Below are positions 11,075-20,699 of a DNA stretch of 64,000 nucleotides, piece by piece; the stretch's first letter is position 1; the number at the start of each line of letters is the position of its first letter. This stretch comes from Cymbomonas tetramitiformis (Eukaryota; Chlorophyta; Pyramimonadophyceae; Pyramimonadales; Pyramimonadaceae), in NCBI GenBank assembly GCA_001247695.2, contig LGRX02034700.1, positions 1-64,000 on the forward strand, read 5' to 3'. The notes beneath the pieces are model-generated. The model did not search any database. It was given only the letters and a program-made list of their open reading frames with translations, and had not been told where the DNA came from. The translations under genes and the position numbers were made by a program.

Positions 11075-11557
11075 TTATTTTCTATTTCTCCAATATTCCC
11101 TTCCATAAGAAACATATATCTCGCGGTCTTGTTTTACATTTCGATTTAATACTATGTTCCCTACATTGTTGATTCTTGCATTATTCTTACATCCCATTTT
11201 TCTAGCATCTAGAGGCGTACAACTATTGTATTTGCCCGCGACCGAATTGGTTTTTGCGGCATCAAAATATGCATTTGGATTGTTGCTCCAAATATGAGTC
11301 CTATCCTTCACACTCGGAAATTTGGCGTTCATTTGTTGTAACGTCATTTTGTCGGTTCCAATAGTGTATCTTCCAACCATCGTGCCTTTCTTTAAATTGC
11401 TCTTGGCATATACACCTTGACCCGAGTTAGGTATTTGGCTATCGCCGACTACAACTTGCTTGTGTACATAACATAATGGACTCCATTTGCAAGTCATATT
11501 CTTACATCGATGCCCGGATTTGGTCATAGCCGTACATCTTTCACAAGGAGTTTTCAT
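11075..11557 (-). CDS. SET-domain protein with N-terminal Cys cluster
   Basis: 160 residues. An N-terminal Cys/His cluster (CERCTAM, then CKNMTCKW and CYVH, residues 5-32) could bind zinc. The rest has SET-domain landmarks: GQGVYAKSNLKKGTMVGRY at about 46-64 (the GxG start of SET) and a C-terminal block. That block has NNARINN at about 121-127 in place of the usual NHS/NHxC motif, and EIYVSYG at about 146-152 for the catalytic Tyr region. SET proteins methylate protein lysines, often on histones. A histone target here is inference. It sits 12 bp downstream of the ATPase gene on the same strand, so the two may be co-transcribed. Confidence 0.7.
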   Translation of the reverse strand: MKTPCERCTAMTKSGHRCKNMTCKWSPLCYVHKQVVVGDSQIPNSGQGVYAKSNLKKGTMVGRYTIGTDKMTLQQMNAKFPSVKDRTHIWSNNPNAYFDAAKTNSVAGKYNSCTPLDARKMGCKNNARINNVGNIVLNRNVKQDREIYVSYGREYWRNRK

Positions 11558-11569
11558 ATATATTTACTA

Positions 11570-12493
11570 TTAACTTTCCATTTTTAAATTGGCATTCGGT
11601 ACTATTAGCTCATTAAAGCATTTCCGATACTTCTTATTTGAATCTTTGGGGTTCAAGTCTATAAGCAAAAAACAATATTTTTCTTTGGTAGCATAATCAT
11701 ATACTTCCATAAATTCTTCAAGAGGTATCTCTCCCGAAACACTTTTATATACATTTTCCATCTCTTTCTCGTCATATATTTTGAACAAACATAATGCCGT
11801 TGCATTGTTTCTTACGGCACGAGGTAAACCAAATTGGGCGCTTGAAAAGTTTTGGACGCAAATCAACAAACTCAAGCCTAGAGCACCTCCCATATTTTTT
11901 GAGAACATTCCGCAATGTCTATGCCGTACACACATATTTATAAATTTTCGGTTACCAAACAACCGAGTGCTTTGTGCATCATCAACGAATGCTATGGTTC
12001 TCGGTTGATGATGATACTTATATGTCGGTGGTTGATAATTGTTTGAAGCAAATTTTAACAAGTATTCTGGTGGGATATCGAGTATACTTACCGAATCGCT
12101 ATGTATCATTTTCATAACTTGCTTGTAAATTTCCAATTCTTTTAAATAGTTTTCATAACCTTCCGCTTCATTGTCCATAATTTCTAATACATTATCAATG
12201 GTTTTTGGGTCGTCCGGGTCGAACACATCTTCATCCTCTATATCTAGGTCTTCCATTAGTGATTTATTGGATGAGAATGTTGAGCTTATGCACAATATAC
12301 GGTCGCAATTGTCATCTTGTTTAAGCATTCGTAAATAGTTACACGCCGAGGTCGATTTGGCTGAACCACGACGACCTACCAATAAAATGTTGAATGGTTG
12401 TTTCAATAGGTTTTCGCCCGTTTCGTATTGAAATGCACTAGCTTTGGGCGGTTGAATTTTAAGTTTTGTATCATTCAATTTAATTGTTTTCAT
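11570..12493 (-). CDS. FtsK/HerA-type DNA-packaging ATPase
   Basis: 307 residues from the Met at 12493. I prefer it to 12592 because it leaves a clean 21-bp divergent promoter with the gene at 12515. Walker A GRRGSAKST is at residues 40-48 and Walker B IAFVDDAQ at 166-173, followed by an arginine-rich helix region. This is the genome-packaging ATPase of the A32/FtsK-HerA class shared by polintons, PLVs, virophages and large DNA viruses. It drives viral DNA into the preformed capsid. Length is normal for the family. Its place next to the capsid genes supports the call. Confidence 0.85.
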   Translation of the reverse strand: MKTIKLNDTKLKIQPPKASAFQYETGENLLKQPFNILLVGRRGSAKSTSACNYLRMLKQDDNCDRILCISSTFSSNKSLMEDLDIEDEDVFDPDDPKTIDNVLEIMDNEAEGYENYLKELEIYKQVMKMIHSDSVSILDIPPEYLLKFASNNYQPPTYKYHHQPRTIAFVDDAQSTRLFGNRKFINMCVRHRHCGMFSKNMGGALGLSLLICVQNFSSAQFGLPRAVRNNATALCLFKIYDEKEMENVYKSVSGEIPLEEFMEVYDYATKEKYCFLLIDLNPKDSNKKYRKCFNELIVPNANLKMES

Positions 12494-12514
12494 TAATATA
12501 ATACTATTTAAAAA

Positions 12515-12802
12515 ATGAATTGCATTGCCGACATTCCCGAAAAGTGCTTTACCTACCGGCAAAAGGAACTTATGTGCGACTATTTTAAACATTATAAGGA
12601 ACTACATCCACATCTCCCCCATTCGATTCTAGTATACACAATTAAAGCATATATGGTAAATCCCGACAAATTCCAAAATTGGTACGATAATAAATCCTTA
12701 ATAAAACCGAAACCACGTGAAACTCAAGAAGATTATTACAAGTATGCCAAAATGAGTGAACAAGAGCTAAGCGATTATGTTAAAAATAATGTAACCATAT
12801 AG
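12515..12802 (+). CDS. Small hypothetical PLV protein
   Basis: A 95-residue protein starting with MNCIADIPEKCF, rich in Tyr, Lys and Pro, mostly helical by composition, with no transmembrane segment. It is the first gene of a plus-strand run (this gene, penton, major capsid) with only 5 bp to the next start. It is probably co-expressed with the capsid genes. I do not recognise the family. Confidence 0.6.
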   Translation: MNCIADIPEKCFTYRQKELMCDYFKHYKELHPHLPHSILVYTIKAYMVNPDKFQNWYDNKSLIKPKPRETQEDYYKYAKMSEQELSDYVKNNVTI

Positions 12803-12807
12803 TAACG

Positions 12808-13863
12808 ATGAATGTCTCGAAATTCTCAAAAATGTTATACTTTAATAGCGAACAAAATAGTTTACTCGATTCACGACTGGGTCAATATAATATTCCGAGT
12901 CAATTGCTTTCATATAAGACGACGGACCAATTGCAACTCACCGTTAATGATTTTTACATTGAAAAGACATTTTATGATATAAATCAAACGAACAATACAT
13001 TTTTTTTGGGAGACAAAACAGCTAATGCCAACAAGTTGTTTAAAATTGAAATCAACCCCCAAAATTTTCCTTTTCCTAAAACATTTGACGACGCACAAAT
13101 TTTGGCGGCTATAGGCGATGCTATAAATAATCAACTAGGACCCGCCGGTTCCGCCGTGACGGTGACGGCTAGTGTAGCAACACAAGCCGATGCAAACCTC
13201 AAATTAATTGTGTTGGAATTCGACAATGATTTGGAAGATAAGTTTGATTTTTACTCCTTCGCAACCAAAAGCATAGCGAGGTGTAGCGGAACTTTGTTAA
13301 ATGCAATAAGCCCTTTTGCATCAACGGTAAACGATGCACTCAACAACGATTCGAGCGAACTTTTAGGGGGCAATCCGGTTCGGGAGCGAGATTTGGTAGG
13401 CAAATCTGAATTGAGCCAATTAGAACCGATGTTTCAAAAGACATCATCAAAGACTATGCAAAGCTACTTTCCATTTACATCGAACACAATTCGAGAGTTA
13501 TATCTCCGCACACAATCGTTAGTTTCAAGCTCGGCTTTAGAGGTTGTTAATCTAAGTCAAGCTAGTGACGACCAAGTCGGTGAGATGATATCTAGTGATA
13601 TATTATTTAAAATTGCTATCGACGACTTATCTAAGCCATCATTTTCATATATAGATGCCAACAACAATTATAGCGTTATCATAAGTCCAAGTCTATTGTC
13701 ACAAATAAACTTTGCATTAACGGACTCACGTGGAAGACTAATGTTTCAAATTTCAAAAGACAATGGTCGGACGCCGTCGTCTCTTATTAGCCAAGCTCGC
13801 TCAGGAAATGTATATTTCAGTTTTTCATTAAAAGTTGAAGTTATAAGCAATGATTCGCAATAA
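12808..13863 (+). CDS. Minor capsid (penton-like) protein
   Basis: 351 residues, beta-rich, directly upstream of the major capsid gene. The order and size fit the single-jelly-roll penton protein of PLVs and virophages. The C-terminal region (INFALTDSRGRLMF at about 310-323) resembles the jelly-roll strand pattern in this group. It would form the capsid vertices. Its stop codon is 31 bp before the likely start of the next gene. The assignment rests on context plus general resemblance, not on a catalytic motif. Confidence 0.7.
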   Translation: MNVSKFSKMLYFNSEQNSLLDSRLGQYNIPSQLLSYKTTDQLQLTVNDFYIEKTFYDINQTNNTFFLGDKTANANKLFKIEINPQNFPFPKTFDDAQILAAIGDAINNQLGPAGSAVTVTASVATQADANLKLIVLEFDNDLEDKFDFYSFATKSIARCSGTLLNAISPFASTVNDALNNDSSELLGGNPVRERDLVGKSELSQLEPMFQKTSSKTMQSYFPFTSNTIRELYLRTQSLVSSSALEVVNLSQASDDQVGEMISSDILFKIAIDDLSKPSFSYIDANNNYSVIISPSLLSQINFALTDSRGRLMFQISKDNGRTPSSLISQARSGNVYFSFSLKVEVISNDSQ

Positions 13864-13894
13864 ATTTATCTGTATTATATATTATTATAAAGAA

Positions 13895-15310
13895 ATGTTA
13901 GACAGCTATTATCCCGAATCTTTAAGTTATGCGACGACTCAAATGACAGATTTTAGCCAGAATCAATTTGAATTATTGACATCAAACTCGACCGTTGTGA
14001 ATGGTGGAGGAGGTTCTTTGGAGATAAATTTACCTATAAATAGTTTTATCGACACGCGCAAATTTGCTATAAGATTCTTTGCCAAAACCAATCGTGCATT
14101 TACGTACGATAGTGGAGGAGGTGCATTGAAAACGTGTCATTCATTTTTGCCGGAAATATTCAACCTATTCTCTAGATATGAGGTAAGTATAAATGGTGTT
14201 ATTGTAAATCAATCTGTGGCTCAGGCAAGCGATATTCAAGAGGTAAAACATTTAGTAAGTGACCATTTAGAAAATGAAATAACATATAGAAGCGTGTTAT
14301 CGAATTGTGGCTCGGAAGGTATACAATTGACTAATGGATTGATAACGGGTTCACTAGACGAAGATAATCAAGCCGGTGACTTCGAAGGGCGAGAATTTAT
14401 TTTGAACAATCTACTAGGATTTCTCGGCACTTGTGAGCCGTCCATAATTGATTCAAGCACTCTTGGTGCTATACGAATTAGGCTGTTTACCGACAATGCA
14501 GTGACGTGTTTGTTATACGGAGAAGAAAATCAAGCGCCCGGCACATTTACTACCAAAGCAGCTGCTGCTCAAACATTTGCTCAAAATGCAAGCTTTACGT
14601 TATCTCAAGTTTCTGCATCAATCACTACATTATCCTTTTCAAGTGGAGTTGTGGAACAAAATATAGAGGAATTGATTTCAAAAGGAGCATTGACAATCAT
14701 CTTTGAAAATTATGCGACATTTTTCCAAAGCGATTCGACCAATAATAAAAATGTACGATTTGCACTATCGGTCAATTGTTGGAATAAAGCTTATGCCATA
14801 ACCCGTCCTTTAAATTATCGAACCGTAAACGAAACCGGGATTGCACAATATACTAATCGTCTCGGACGTCTTTATCAATTGCCATCTAAAATGTATGGCG
14901 GTAATAGAGCCTTTCGTTACTCTTGGAGCGTAAACAACGTGTTGACCCCTGCATTTCCTAATTCGCCTTTACAAGCCTATATGAATATCACTCATTCACA
15001 AGGTGACCAATATTCAATGATGGGTTCAAATCATATGCAATCGAGAACTGATTATTTCAACAATTCTTTTATATTGCCTTTAAATTTGTGTTTGGATAAT
15101 GAACCGCGCCGATTGAGTGGATACTCAAGTTTAGGCACTAATAGTAGTTGCTATTTACAATGTACGGCTAGCGACAATGCATCGGCTGCCGGTGTAGCAT
15201 TTGACTCTGGCAATGCGGCTACGGGTGGACCCAATGAAACTATGATTATATGTATGTTCACTTCTAAATTAATGGTATCAGCCGGACGAGTTATTTCGGT
15301 CGAATTATGA
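13895..15310 (+). CDS. Major capsid protein (double jelly-roll)
   Basis: About 471 residues from the Met at 13895. The longer frame opening at 13850 would overlap the penton gene and adds only a low-complexity stretch. The protein is beta-rich and has features typical of PLV major capsid proteins: a Gly-rich loop near residue 40, RKFAIRFFAKT at about 54-64, and EVSINGVIVNQ in the first jelly roll. The overall size also fits. It should assemble as trimers into the icosahedral shell. It follows the penton gene, as in most PLVs. Homology to one PLV clade or another cannot be settled by eye. Confidence 0.8.
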   Translation: MLDSYYPESLSYATTQMTDFSQNQFELLTSNSTVVNGGGGSLEINLPINSFIDTRKFAIRFFAKTNRAFTYDSGGGALKTCHSFLPEIFNLFSRYEVSINGVIVNQSVAQASDIQEVKHLVSDHLENEITYRSVLSNCGSEGIQLTNGLITGSLDEDNQAGDFEGREFILNNLLGFLGTCEPSIIDSSTLGAIRIRLFTDNAVTCLLYGEENQAPGTFTTKAAAAQTFAQNASFTLSQVSASITTLSFSSGVVEQNIEELISKGALTIIFENYATFFQSDSTNNKNVRFALSVNCWNKAYAITRPLNYRTVNETGIAQYTNRLGRLYQLPSKMYGGNRAFRYSWSVNNVLTPAFPNSPLQAYMNITHSQGDQYSMMGSNHMQSRTDYFNNSFILPLNLCLDNEPRRLSGYSSLGTNSSCYLQCTASDNASAAGVAFDSGNAATGGPNETMIICMFTSKLMVSAGRVISVEL

Positions 15311-15319
15311 TGACATTAT

Positions 15320-16264
15320 TTATACATAGCAAGGAGTTGTTAATATAGGGTCTTCCACTAATTTCCGATGGTCATACAATTTAAACCATATGACTACATA
15401 TCGTGTACCTTCAAAATTGTCCATTATCACTTCGTGGGGTAATCTTCCATCTACCTTTAACACTTTGTTTCGATTGTAAAAGTCACCGATGATTTGGTCA
15501 TTTGAGTCGTAACACCTTAATGGCGCGCCTTTAAAATCTCCGAGCGCCATTGCATATTGAAAACTTATATCTTCTTTATCGACGTGTTTTTTCACATACG
15601 TGCCGGGTTCCATTTTTGCATAATTGACAACGTACTCGCCTTCCGAAAAATCTTTATCAATGATACTTATCAATTCCTTCGAAACCGCCCATAATGCTTG
15701 CTTCCATTTAGGAAGTTTTCTATCTTCGACTTTACTCACACAAACACCTTTGCCTTTCTTATGAGGCATATTGTGAGGTGTTTGCATACCGCCACCACCC
15801 AATGCTCCGGTGGTGTTTCCAAGCATAAATGACCAATTTAGGTTGAAGCGAATCTTTTTTGTTTTGTCTCGATATTGTTTATTCAATTTTACATTGCTCA
15901 ACATACTTTCAATTTCACTCATCAAGTTTTGTACATATGGTAAATTCGTAATTTTTTGTGCCGTAGGCTTTATCACTTGAAAAGTGGAGTATTCCTTATG
16001 TGACCCGCATTGCCAATGATTGTCGTTTGTTTCGTCATAAAATGCATAAGTATAATGCCAAGAGTATAAATGATTATCTTCGGTAATCTCCCAAGTTTCC
16101 CAATCACTTGGCTCATCAGTCCAAAAAATATGCTTCTTATTTTCGTGAGCACTCAAATACATTTTGTCTTCTTTTCTCTTTACATAAACATACAAGTTAT
16201 CGCATCTTTCAATTTCCACATCAATGGTCTTATTACCCCATTTGAGCATCGCGGAGTAAGACAT
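15320..16264 (-). CDS. 2-oxoglutarate/Fe(II) dioxygenase, possibly TET/JBP-like
   Basis: 314 residues from the Met at 16264. The N-terminal part (about 25-95) looks like a beta-trefoil or fascin-like repeat (MYLSAHENKKHIFW). The C-terminal third has the facial triad of the dioxygenase fold: HVD at 227-229, a distal His at 277, and Arg288 (GTRYVV) for 2-oxoglutarate binding. The spacing and the strand after AMALGDFKGAPL resemble TET/JBP proteins that oxidise 5-methylcytosine or thymine, but other families (AlkB, prolyl hydroxylase) share the triad. Because the same element encodes a cytosine methyltransferase, oxidation of 5-methylcytosine is an attractive but unproven substrate. The promoter motif at 16351-16368 lies upstream. 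Confidence 0.6.
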   Translation of the reverse strand: MSYSAMLKWGNKTIDVEIERCDNLYVYVKRKEDKMYLSAHENKKHIFWTDEPSDWETWEITEDNHLYSWHYTYAFYDETNDNHWQCGSHKEYSTFQVIKPTAQKITNLPYVQNLMSEIESMLSNVKLNKQYRDKTKKIRFNLNWSFMLGNTTGALGGGGMQTPHNMPHKKGKGVCVSKVEDRKLPKWKQALWAVSKELISIIDKDFSEGEYVVNYAKMEPGTYVKKHVDKEDISFQYAMALGDFKGAPLRCYDSNDQIIGDFYNRNKVLKVDGRLPHEVIMDNFEGTRYVVIWFKLYDHRKLVEDPILTTPCYV

Positions 16265-16350
16265 ATTTGTGAAAGTAAGTAGAAGTAAGTAAAGTATGTA
16301 TGTATGTACTTGAGTATGTTGTAAATGATTCAAGTATACCTTATAGAGTT

Positions 16351-16368
16351 TATGTCTTAAAGTTAAAA
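16351..16368 (-). promoter_or_regulatory. PLV promoter motif, copy 3
   Basis: Minus strand reads TTTTAACTTTAAGACATA, about 87 bp upstream of the dioxygenase start at 16264. It is nearly the same string as copies 2 and 5. Confidence 0.55.
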
Positions 16369-16370
16369 AT

Positions 16371-16505
16371 TTTAGGATAGATTGGGTAATGGGTATGTGG
16401 TAATGGGTTGTTTATAAAAGTATATCAAAGAAAGAATATCATTTTGTATATTTATTTTTAATTATTTGAAAATGTTTTTCAAAAGTACCAATTACTCGGA
16501 ACCCG
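16371..16505 (+). repeat. PLV interspersed inverted-end repeat, copy E
   Basis: The most diverged copy of the family. It keeps GGTAATGGGTTGTTT at the left, AAAGTATATCAAAG in the middle and GAACCCGGTACC at the right. It sits in the divergent gap between the dioxygenase gene and the small basic gene. Confidence 0.6.
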
Positions 16506-16602
16506 GTACCATAACTTCACGTGTGTTGCTTTATTGAACATATATGCTATGAACGAACGCATTTAAAGCTTCGGTCACTTATAACACTAATCTGGTAGCG
16601 CG

Positions 16603-16800
16603 ATGCCTACATCCGAAGCACAAAAACAAGCAACCAAACGATATAGAGAAAAGAATCGGGAAAGGTATAATGCGTCACAAAAAAAATATAATGCATCTTG
16701 GTATGACCGTAATCGTCTTCTGCATTGTGAGAAAGTTAAGAGGTCATATCACCAAAAGAAAATAAAAAATGCTGATAATATATATGCTATTAAAATTTAA
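16603..16800 (+). CDS. Small basic protein
   Basis: 65 residues, about one third Lys/Arg, with a helix-forming start (SEAQKQATKRYREKNRERY) and no hydrophobic core. It might bind nucleic acid, like the basic region of a bZIP, but no leucine zipper follows. It ends 36 bp before the polymerase gene. Small basic proteins in this position occur in several algal viruses. The gene is probable rather than certain. Confidence 0.5.
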   Translation: MPTSEAQKQATKRYREKNRERYNASQKKYNASWYDRNRLLHCEKVKRSYHQKKIKNADNIYAIKI

Positions 16801-16810
16801 CTTAAAGAGA
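16794..16810 (+). promoter_or_regulatory. PLV promoter motif, copy 4
   Basis: AATTTAACTTAAAGAGA, 26 bp upstream of the polymerase-helicase ATG at 16837. It overlaps the end of the preceding small gene. Confidence 0.55.
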
Positions 16811-16836
16811 AACCGTATTCATAGTATATAGAAACA

Positions 16837-19329
16837 ATGAATTGTGATAAATGCCCCGAGCAAATTACTTTAAGTGAGACCTATTTTAAGTATGAGGTTA
16901 TGGAACTTTTACTTAAAGTAGATGTAAATTCCAAAGGTTATGATATAAAGAAAATGATGTGGCGCGAGGAACAAACCAAATTGAAGAAGATGCATAAGTT
17001 TATGAGTAAAAAGACACATATGAACACCATAACTTACAAAAAAGCACCATACAATTTAGGTAGATATTACCCGGTGAGTGATAAGTATAATACTTGTTGT
17101 TTCCAAAATCAATATAATGTTATCCGCCGACTTGTTATGGACGGAAACTACATTTCATTTGATTTAGAAAATGCGCATCCAACAATCATATCTCAATTGT
17201 GTGAGAAGTATAACATTGAATGCTCGGCAATAAACGATTACATTGTGAATAGAGAAAGTATATTTTACAACATTCAACAAAGTTATAATGTGAGTAGAGC
17301 TAATGCAAAACACTTGATGTTGATATTGACATTTGGAGGCTCATTTCAAACTTGGTTAAATGAACTTAAACTTCCTAAACATCAATATATAGATTGTATA
17401 AAACAATATGAAGACCAAATAAAAAATATACTTACAAATGATGCACTCGAGCACTTTCCAAAATTTGCAAAAGCCGTACAAGTAGCTTGTGAAGTAAAAA
17501 ATAAGACAAAAGAAATGGCAAAATTTAGGAGTGCATTGGGGTTGTATATTCAAGAAATAGAGAGTCGGATGATGATGTGTATATATGACTATTTGGTGAC
17601 GAATACTAAAATGAAGCCTGCGGCACTAATCCACGACGAGATTTTGGTATATAAAGACGATAATGTCGACATTGACAAAGTAATAAGCGAGTTGAAAGTA
17701 TGTATAAAAGCACACACGTGTTTTGAAATGCAATTGAAATGTCAAGCAACGTCCGCCACGGATGAAGATTGTCGATGGCTTGAATCCCACCAACCTTTCA
17801 TCGATGACATAGATGAACGACGTAGTGACCAAGTACATTGTGACCTAATACTCGAACAATTTCAAGACCAAATTTTTATCACACCATTGGGGTTAATGAT
17901 ATATGACGAAGAAGACGGTAGGTGGACGCTTGATAAACATAAAGGGAAAGGTTTGCATCTAAAAATCATTGAGCGCAACTACACCAAAATATTTATAAAT
18001 GTTAGTTCCAAAGATGAATCAAAGTCTTTTATGAGTTTGTATGAACCCGCATACAAGCTAGTCTCTCAAAAAGCACCCGTGCTGATAGAGTTTGACGTGT
18101 CGAAAAGTAAAGGGTACCTTCTTTTCGATAATGGTGTGTTGGATTTGAAAAACTTTGAATTATTGAAGAAGCATCCAAGCTATAACTTTATCAACAAAAT
18201 ACATCGGGACTATAATGTTTCGGAAGATTACTCCGAATTGAAATCTGAGGTGATTAGGAGATTGTTTGATAACCCAATTACCAACATTGAAAAACGAGAT
18301 TATGTGCTTGAGCAATTAGCAAGGGGGATGGCGGGTGAAATATGTGATAGACAATTTATGTTTTTGATAGGTGACACGGCTTGCGGAAAAGGGAAATTGA
18401 CTTCATTGTTAAAACGTGCATTTGAAGAATTCCAATATGAATTTGATGGAGAAAATTTAAAAGCCAAAAAGTACAAATCCGATATGGAAAATGAACGAAA
18501 ATGGACTTGGGCGGTTGAGCTGTGGCATAGACGTTTTGCAATAAGTAATGAATGTGACATAGGTGTTGAAGCGACAAAAAATAATTTTGGCGAACACAAA
18601 ATGAGAATTGAAAAGTTGTCCGCAACCATCTTGAAAAAGTTTTGCAGTGGCGGGAACGAAACATTACCGATGCGAGAGTTGTATCAAAACGCCACAAATG
18701 TCAAAATACAAGCATATATGCTTTGTCTATCCAACGATACACCCGAGGTTGAAGGGGTCGATAGAGCATACACGGATAGAGCAAATTATGTTCAATGTGA
18801 TAGAACATCTAGCGATAGCATTATGGAACCAAACGATGCTTACTTTGTGAGAGATGATAGCATTGATAATTTCGTAAACCAAGTAAATGTAGCGGATGCA
18901 TTTATTAGTATATTGTGCGACTATTATCGAAAAAGTATTATCAATGGTCGAACTCCCAAACCTGAATTTGTCAAATCTGAAGTAGCGGAAAGAACGGGTT
19001 CTAATAGAGGTGGATTTGAATGGATTGAGGCTAATTATGAGATTTACAAAAGTAAAGACATTCTAAAAGACTTCAAAGGTGTAATGACAAAAGAAGGAAT
19101 ATATAGATTTGATTGGAAAAAAGTTGGTGATTGGTATGTTATTATTGAAAACGTACACGATTGGTTTATAAAAGATGGAAATTTAATGACCGCAACCGAA
19201 TTTGGCAAGCTTTTAACAAAACATCATATATATCCCGCTCAACGAAAAATCAATGGTAGGACTAAACGTGTACGTGTTGGAATGCGCAAACCTCAAAGAC
19301 ACTCCGATGATGATGAATCGGATGCTTAA
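16837..19329 (+). CDS. TV-Pol-like DNA polymerase fused to SF3 helicase
   Basis: 830 residues. The N-terminal half carries family-A-like polymerase motifs: motif A with FDLENAHP at 108-115, motif B RANAKHLMLILTFGG at 154-168, and motif C with HDE at 266-268. This is the transposon-virophage polymerase (TV-Pol) pattern. The C-terminal half is a D5-like superfamily 3 helicase: the FDNGVLDL signature at 430-437, Walker A GDTACGKGKLT at 512-522, and a sensor region with LCLSND. It would prime or extend and unwind DNA during viral genome replication. All key residues are present and the frame is intact. Read as one long uninterrupted gene, it is the best evidence that the element was recently viral. 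Confidence 0.85.
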   Translation: MNCDKCPEQITLSETYFKYEVMELLLKVDVNSKGYDIKKMMWREEQTKLKKMHKFMSKKTHMNTITYKKAPYNLGRYYPVSDKYNTCCFQNQYNVIRRLVMDGNYISFDLENAHPTIISQLCEKYNIECSAINDYIVNRESIFYNIQQSYNVSRANAKHLMLILTFGGSFQTWLNELKLPKHQYIDCIKQYEDQIKNILTNDALEHFPKFAKAVQVACEVKNKTKEMAKFRSALGLYIQEIESRMMMCIYDYLVTNTKMKPAALIHDEILVYKDDNVDIDKVISELKVCIKAHTCFEMQLKCQATSATDEDCRWLESHQPFIDDIDERRSDQVHCDLILEQFQDQIFITPLGLMIYDEEDGRWTLDKHKGKGLHLKIIERNYTKIFINVSSKDESKSFMSLYEPAYKLVSQKAPVLIEFDVSKSKGYLLFDNGVLDLKNFELLKKHPSYNFINKIHRDYNVSEDYSELKSEVIRRLFDNPITNIEKRDYVLEQLARGMAGEICDRQFMFLIGDTACGKGKLTSLLKRAFEEFQYEFDGENLKAKKYKSDMENERKWTWAVELWHRRFAISNECDIGVEATKNNFGEHKMRIEKLSATILKKFCSGGNETLPMRELYQNATNVKIQAYMLCLSNDTPEVEGVDRAYTDRANYVQCDRTSSDSIMEPNDAYFVRDDSIDNFVNQVNVADAFISILCDYYRKSIINGRTPKPEFVKSEVAERTGSNRGGFEWIEANYEIYKSKDILKDFKGVMTKEGIYRFDWKKVGDWYVIIENVHDWFIKDGNLMTATEFGKLLTKHHIYPAQRKINGRTKRVRVGMRKPQRHSDDDESDA

Positions 19330-19370
19330 TATGCAATTGTTAAACATAAATATATATACATATAATATAC

Positions 19371-19500
19371 ATAAAAGGTATTGGGTACGTGGTAATGGGT
19401 TGTTTTAAAAAGTATTTCAAAGGAAGAAAAGTATTTTTGTAGAATAAATTTTATGAAATAGAAAATGTTTTTAAAAATGCCCATTACTAGCTACCCGCTA
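19371..19500 (+). repeat. PLV interspersed inverted-end repeat, copy A
   Basis: 130 bp, almost identical to copy B at 28917-29050 over about 110 bp. The left end GGGTACGTGGTAATGGG and the reverse complement of the right end (GGGTAGCTAGTAATGGG) form imperfect inverted termini. It lies between the convergent ends of the polymerase and fibre genes, where it could also act as a transcription end signal. Confidence 0.75.
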
Positions 19501-19512
19501 CTATAATAGAAT

Positions 19513-20699
19513 TCAAACAAAATAATTGAAATCTGGTCTTACCCAAATTAATACACCTTCACCCGCTCCTGCAACTTTTGATTCCATTGCTGTACCAATA
19601 ATCGAATCTCCCGCATTAATCTGAGCGCTAATAATCTCACCATTTACTATGCATTTAACACGTTGCCCTTTAACGTAGGTGTTGTCCGCAGCAGTTGCAT
19701 TTCTGCAAGTAGTAAACCCACGACCTATTAAAACGAAACAACTCTGAGTTGCAGCACTATCTTGAATGCAAACTCCAACGGGTGTACAATTCTGATTACT
19801 TTGAGTGTATGAGTTATTGAACGGTTGAACTCCATTCACGTTCGAGATACCGTCATCATCGAACATAACAATCGTTGAAGCTGTGATTGTATTGGATGTC
19901 GTATTGACAAATGTAAAGACATCTCCGGTGAATCGTAGCGGGTTGGCTGGAAGGGTGGTATGAGCGTACGCTTTCGTAATGAGTGTCAAAGGTACGCCTG
20001 ATAGTGTGAGTGAGGCGGTTGAACTTGGGTAAGCATAATTTAGCGAGTTACTTAAAAAGATACCCGCTGCATCTAGGTCTCCACTAAGATTTATGTTTGA
20101 AGCGGTGTCCCCGTTTGCGACCACTTGTGCGAGCGTACCTATGGAGCCTTGAAGTACTACGCCACTTCTAACTTCATTTGATGCTGAATCATAATACAAT
20201 TGCAAACTTTCTGAACCCACATCTGGACTAGCCCTAATAGGTCGAATATAAAAACTACTTGCGACACCGGCATTTAATTCTACCCCGCTCGCGTTCAAAA
20301 CGATTGTGTTATCTGTGTTTACCGCACTTTGAGTAGAGTTTTGTCCTGCCAAAGCACCTATGTTTATGGAACTTTCACCGGCTGTATATTCACCTGCATA
20401 TTTTCCAATGTTCACTGCTGCATCTTTGCAGTTAACCTGACCGCAATCGTCGCCAATAGACACGACATAGTCACCACAATTACTATTGCACGAACCGGAA
20501 CCAATTGCAATCGTGTCATTACTTGTTGTATTGTTAATGGACAATGCATTCCTACCTATAGCAATAGAACGGTCTCCAATGTGGTCAGCGTTTGTATACC
20601 CTTGAGTTTGTTCTCCGATTGATACTTTACCAAAACCACCAGAACCACTTTCAATTCTAAGATTATTTCCACTGAGTTTCTCTTGATTGACAATCATTG
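19513..20699 (-). pseudogene. Fibre/spike protein, C-terminal part of a split gene
   Basis: The frame can be read from 20814, but sequence before 20699 belongs to an inserted transposon. The first in-element Met is at 20697. Residues of this part contain five or more head-type repeats (SIAIGRNAL, TIAIGSGS, VVSIGDD, VNIGKYAG, SINIGALAG), like YadA-type trimeric adhesins. An NTIVLNASG segment follows, then a beta-rich C-terminal domain. Such proteins form surface fibres for host attachment in phages and large viruses. The missing N-terminal part is at 23086-23872: both halves carry the codons for Met-Ile at the break, inside the 9-bp target duplication. Confidence 0.7.

Noticed and set aside
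12494..12592. Upstream start of the ATPase frame at 12592
   Set aside because: It would overlap the divergent gene at 12515. The Met at 12493 gives a normal length and promoter spacing.
13850..13894. Major capsid start at 13850
   Set aside because: It overlaps the penton stop and adds a low-complexity segment. The Met at 13895 begins the conserved part.
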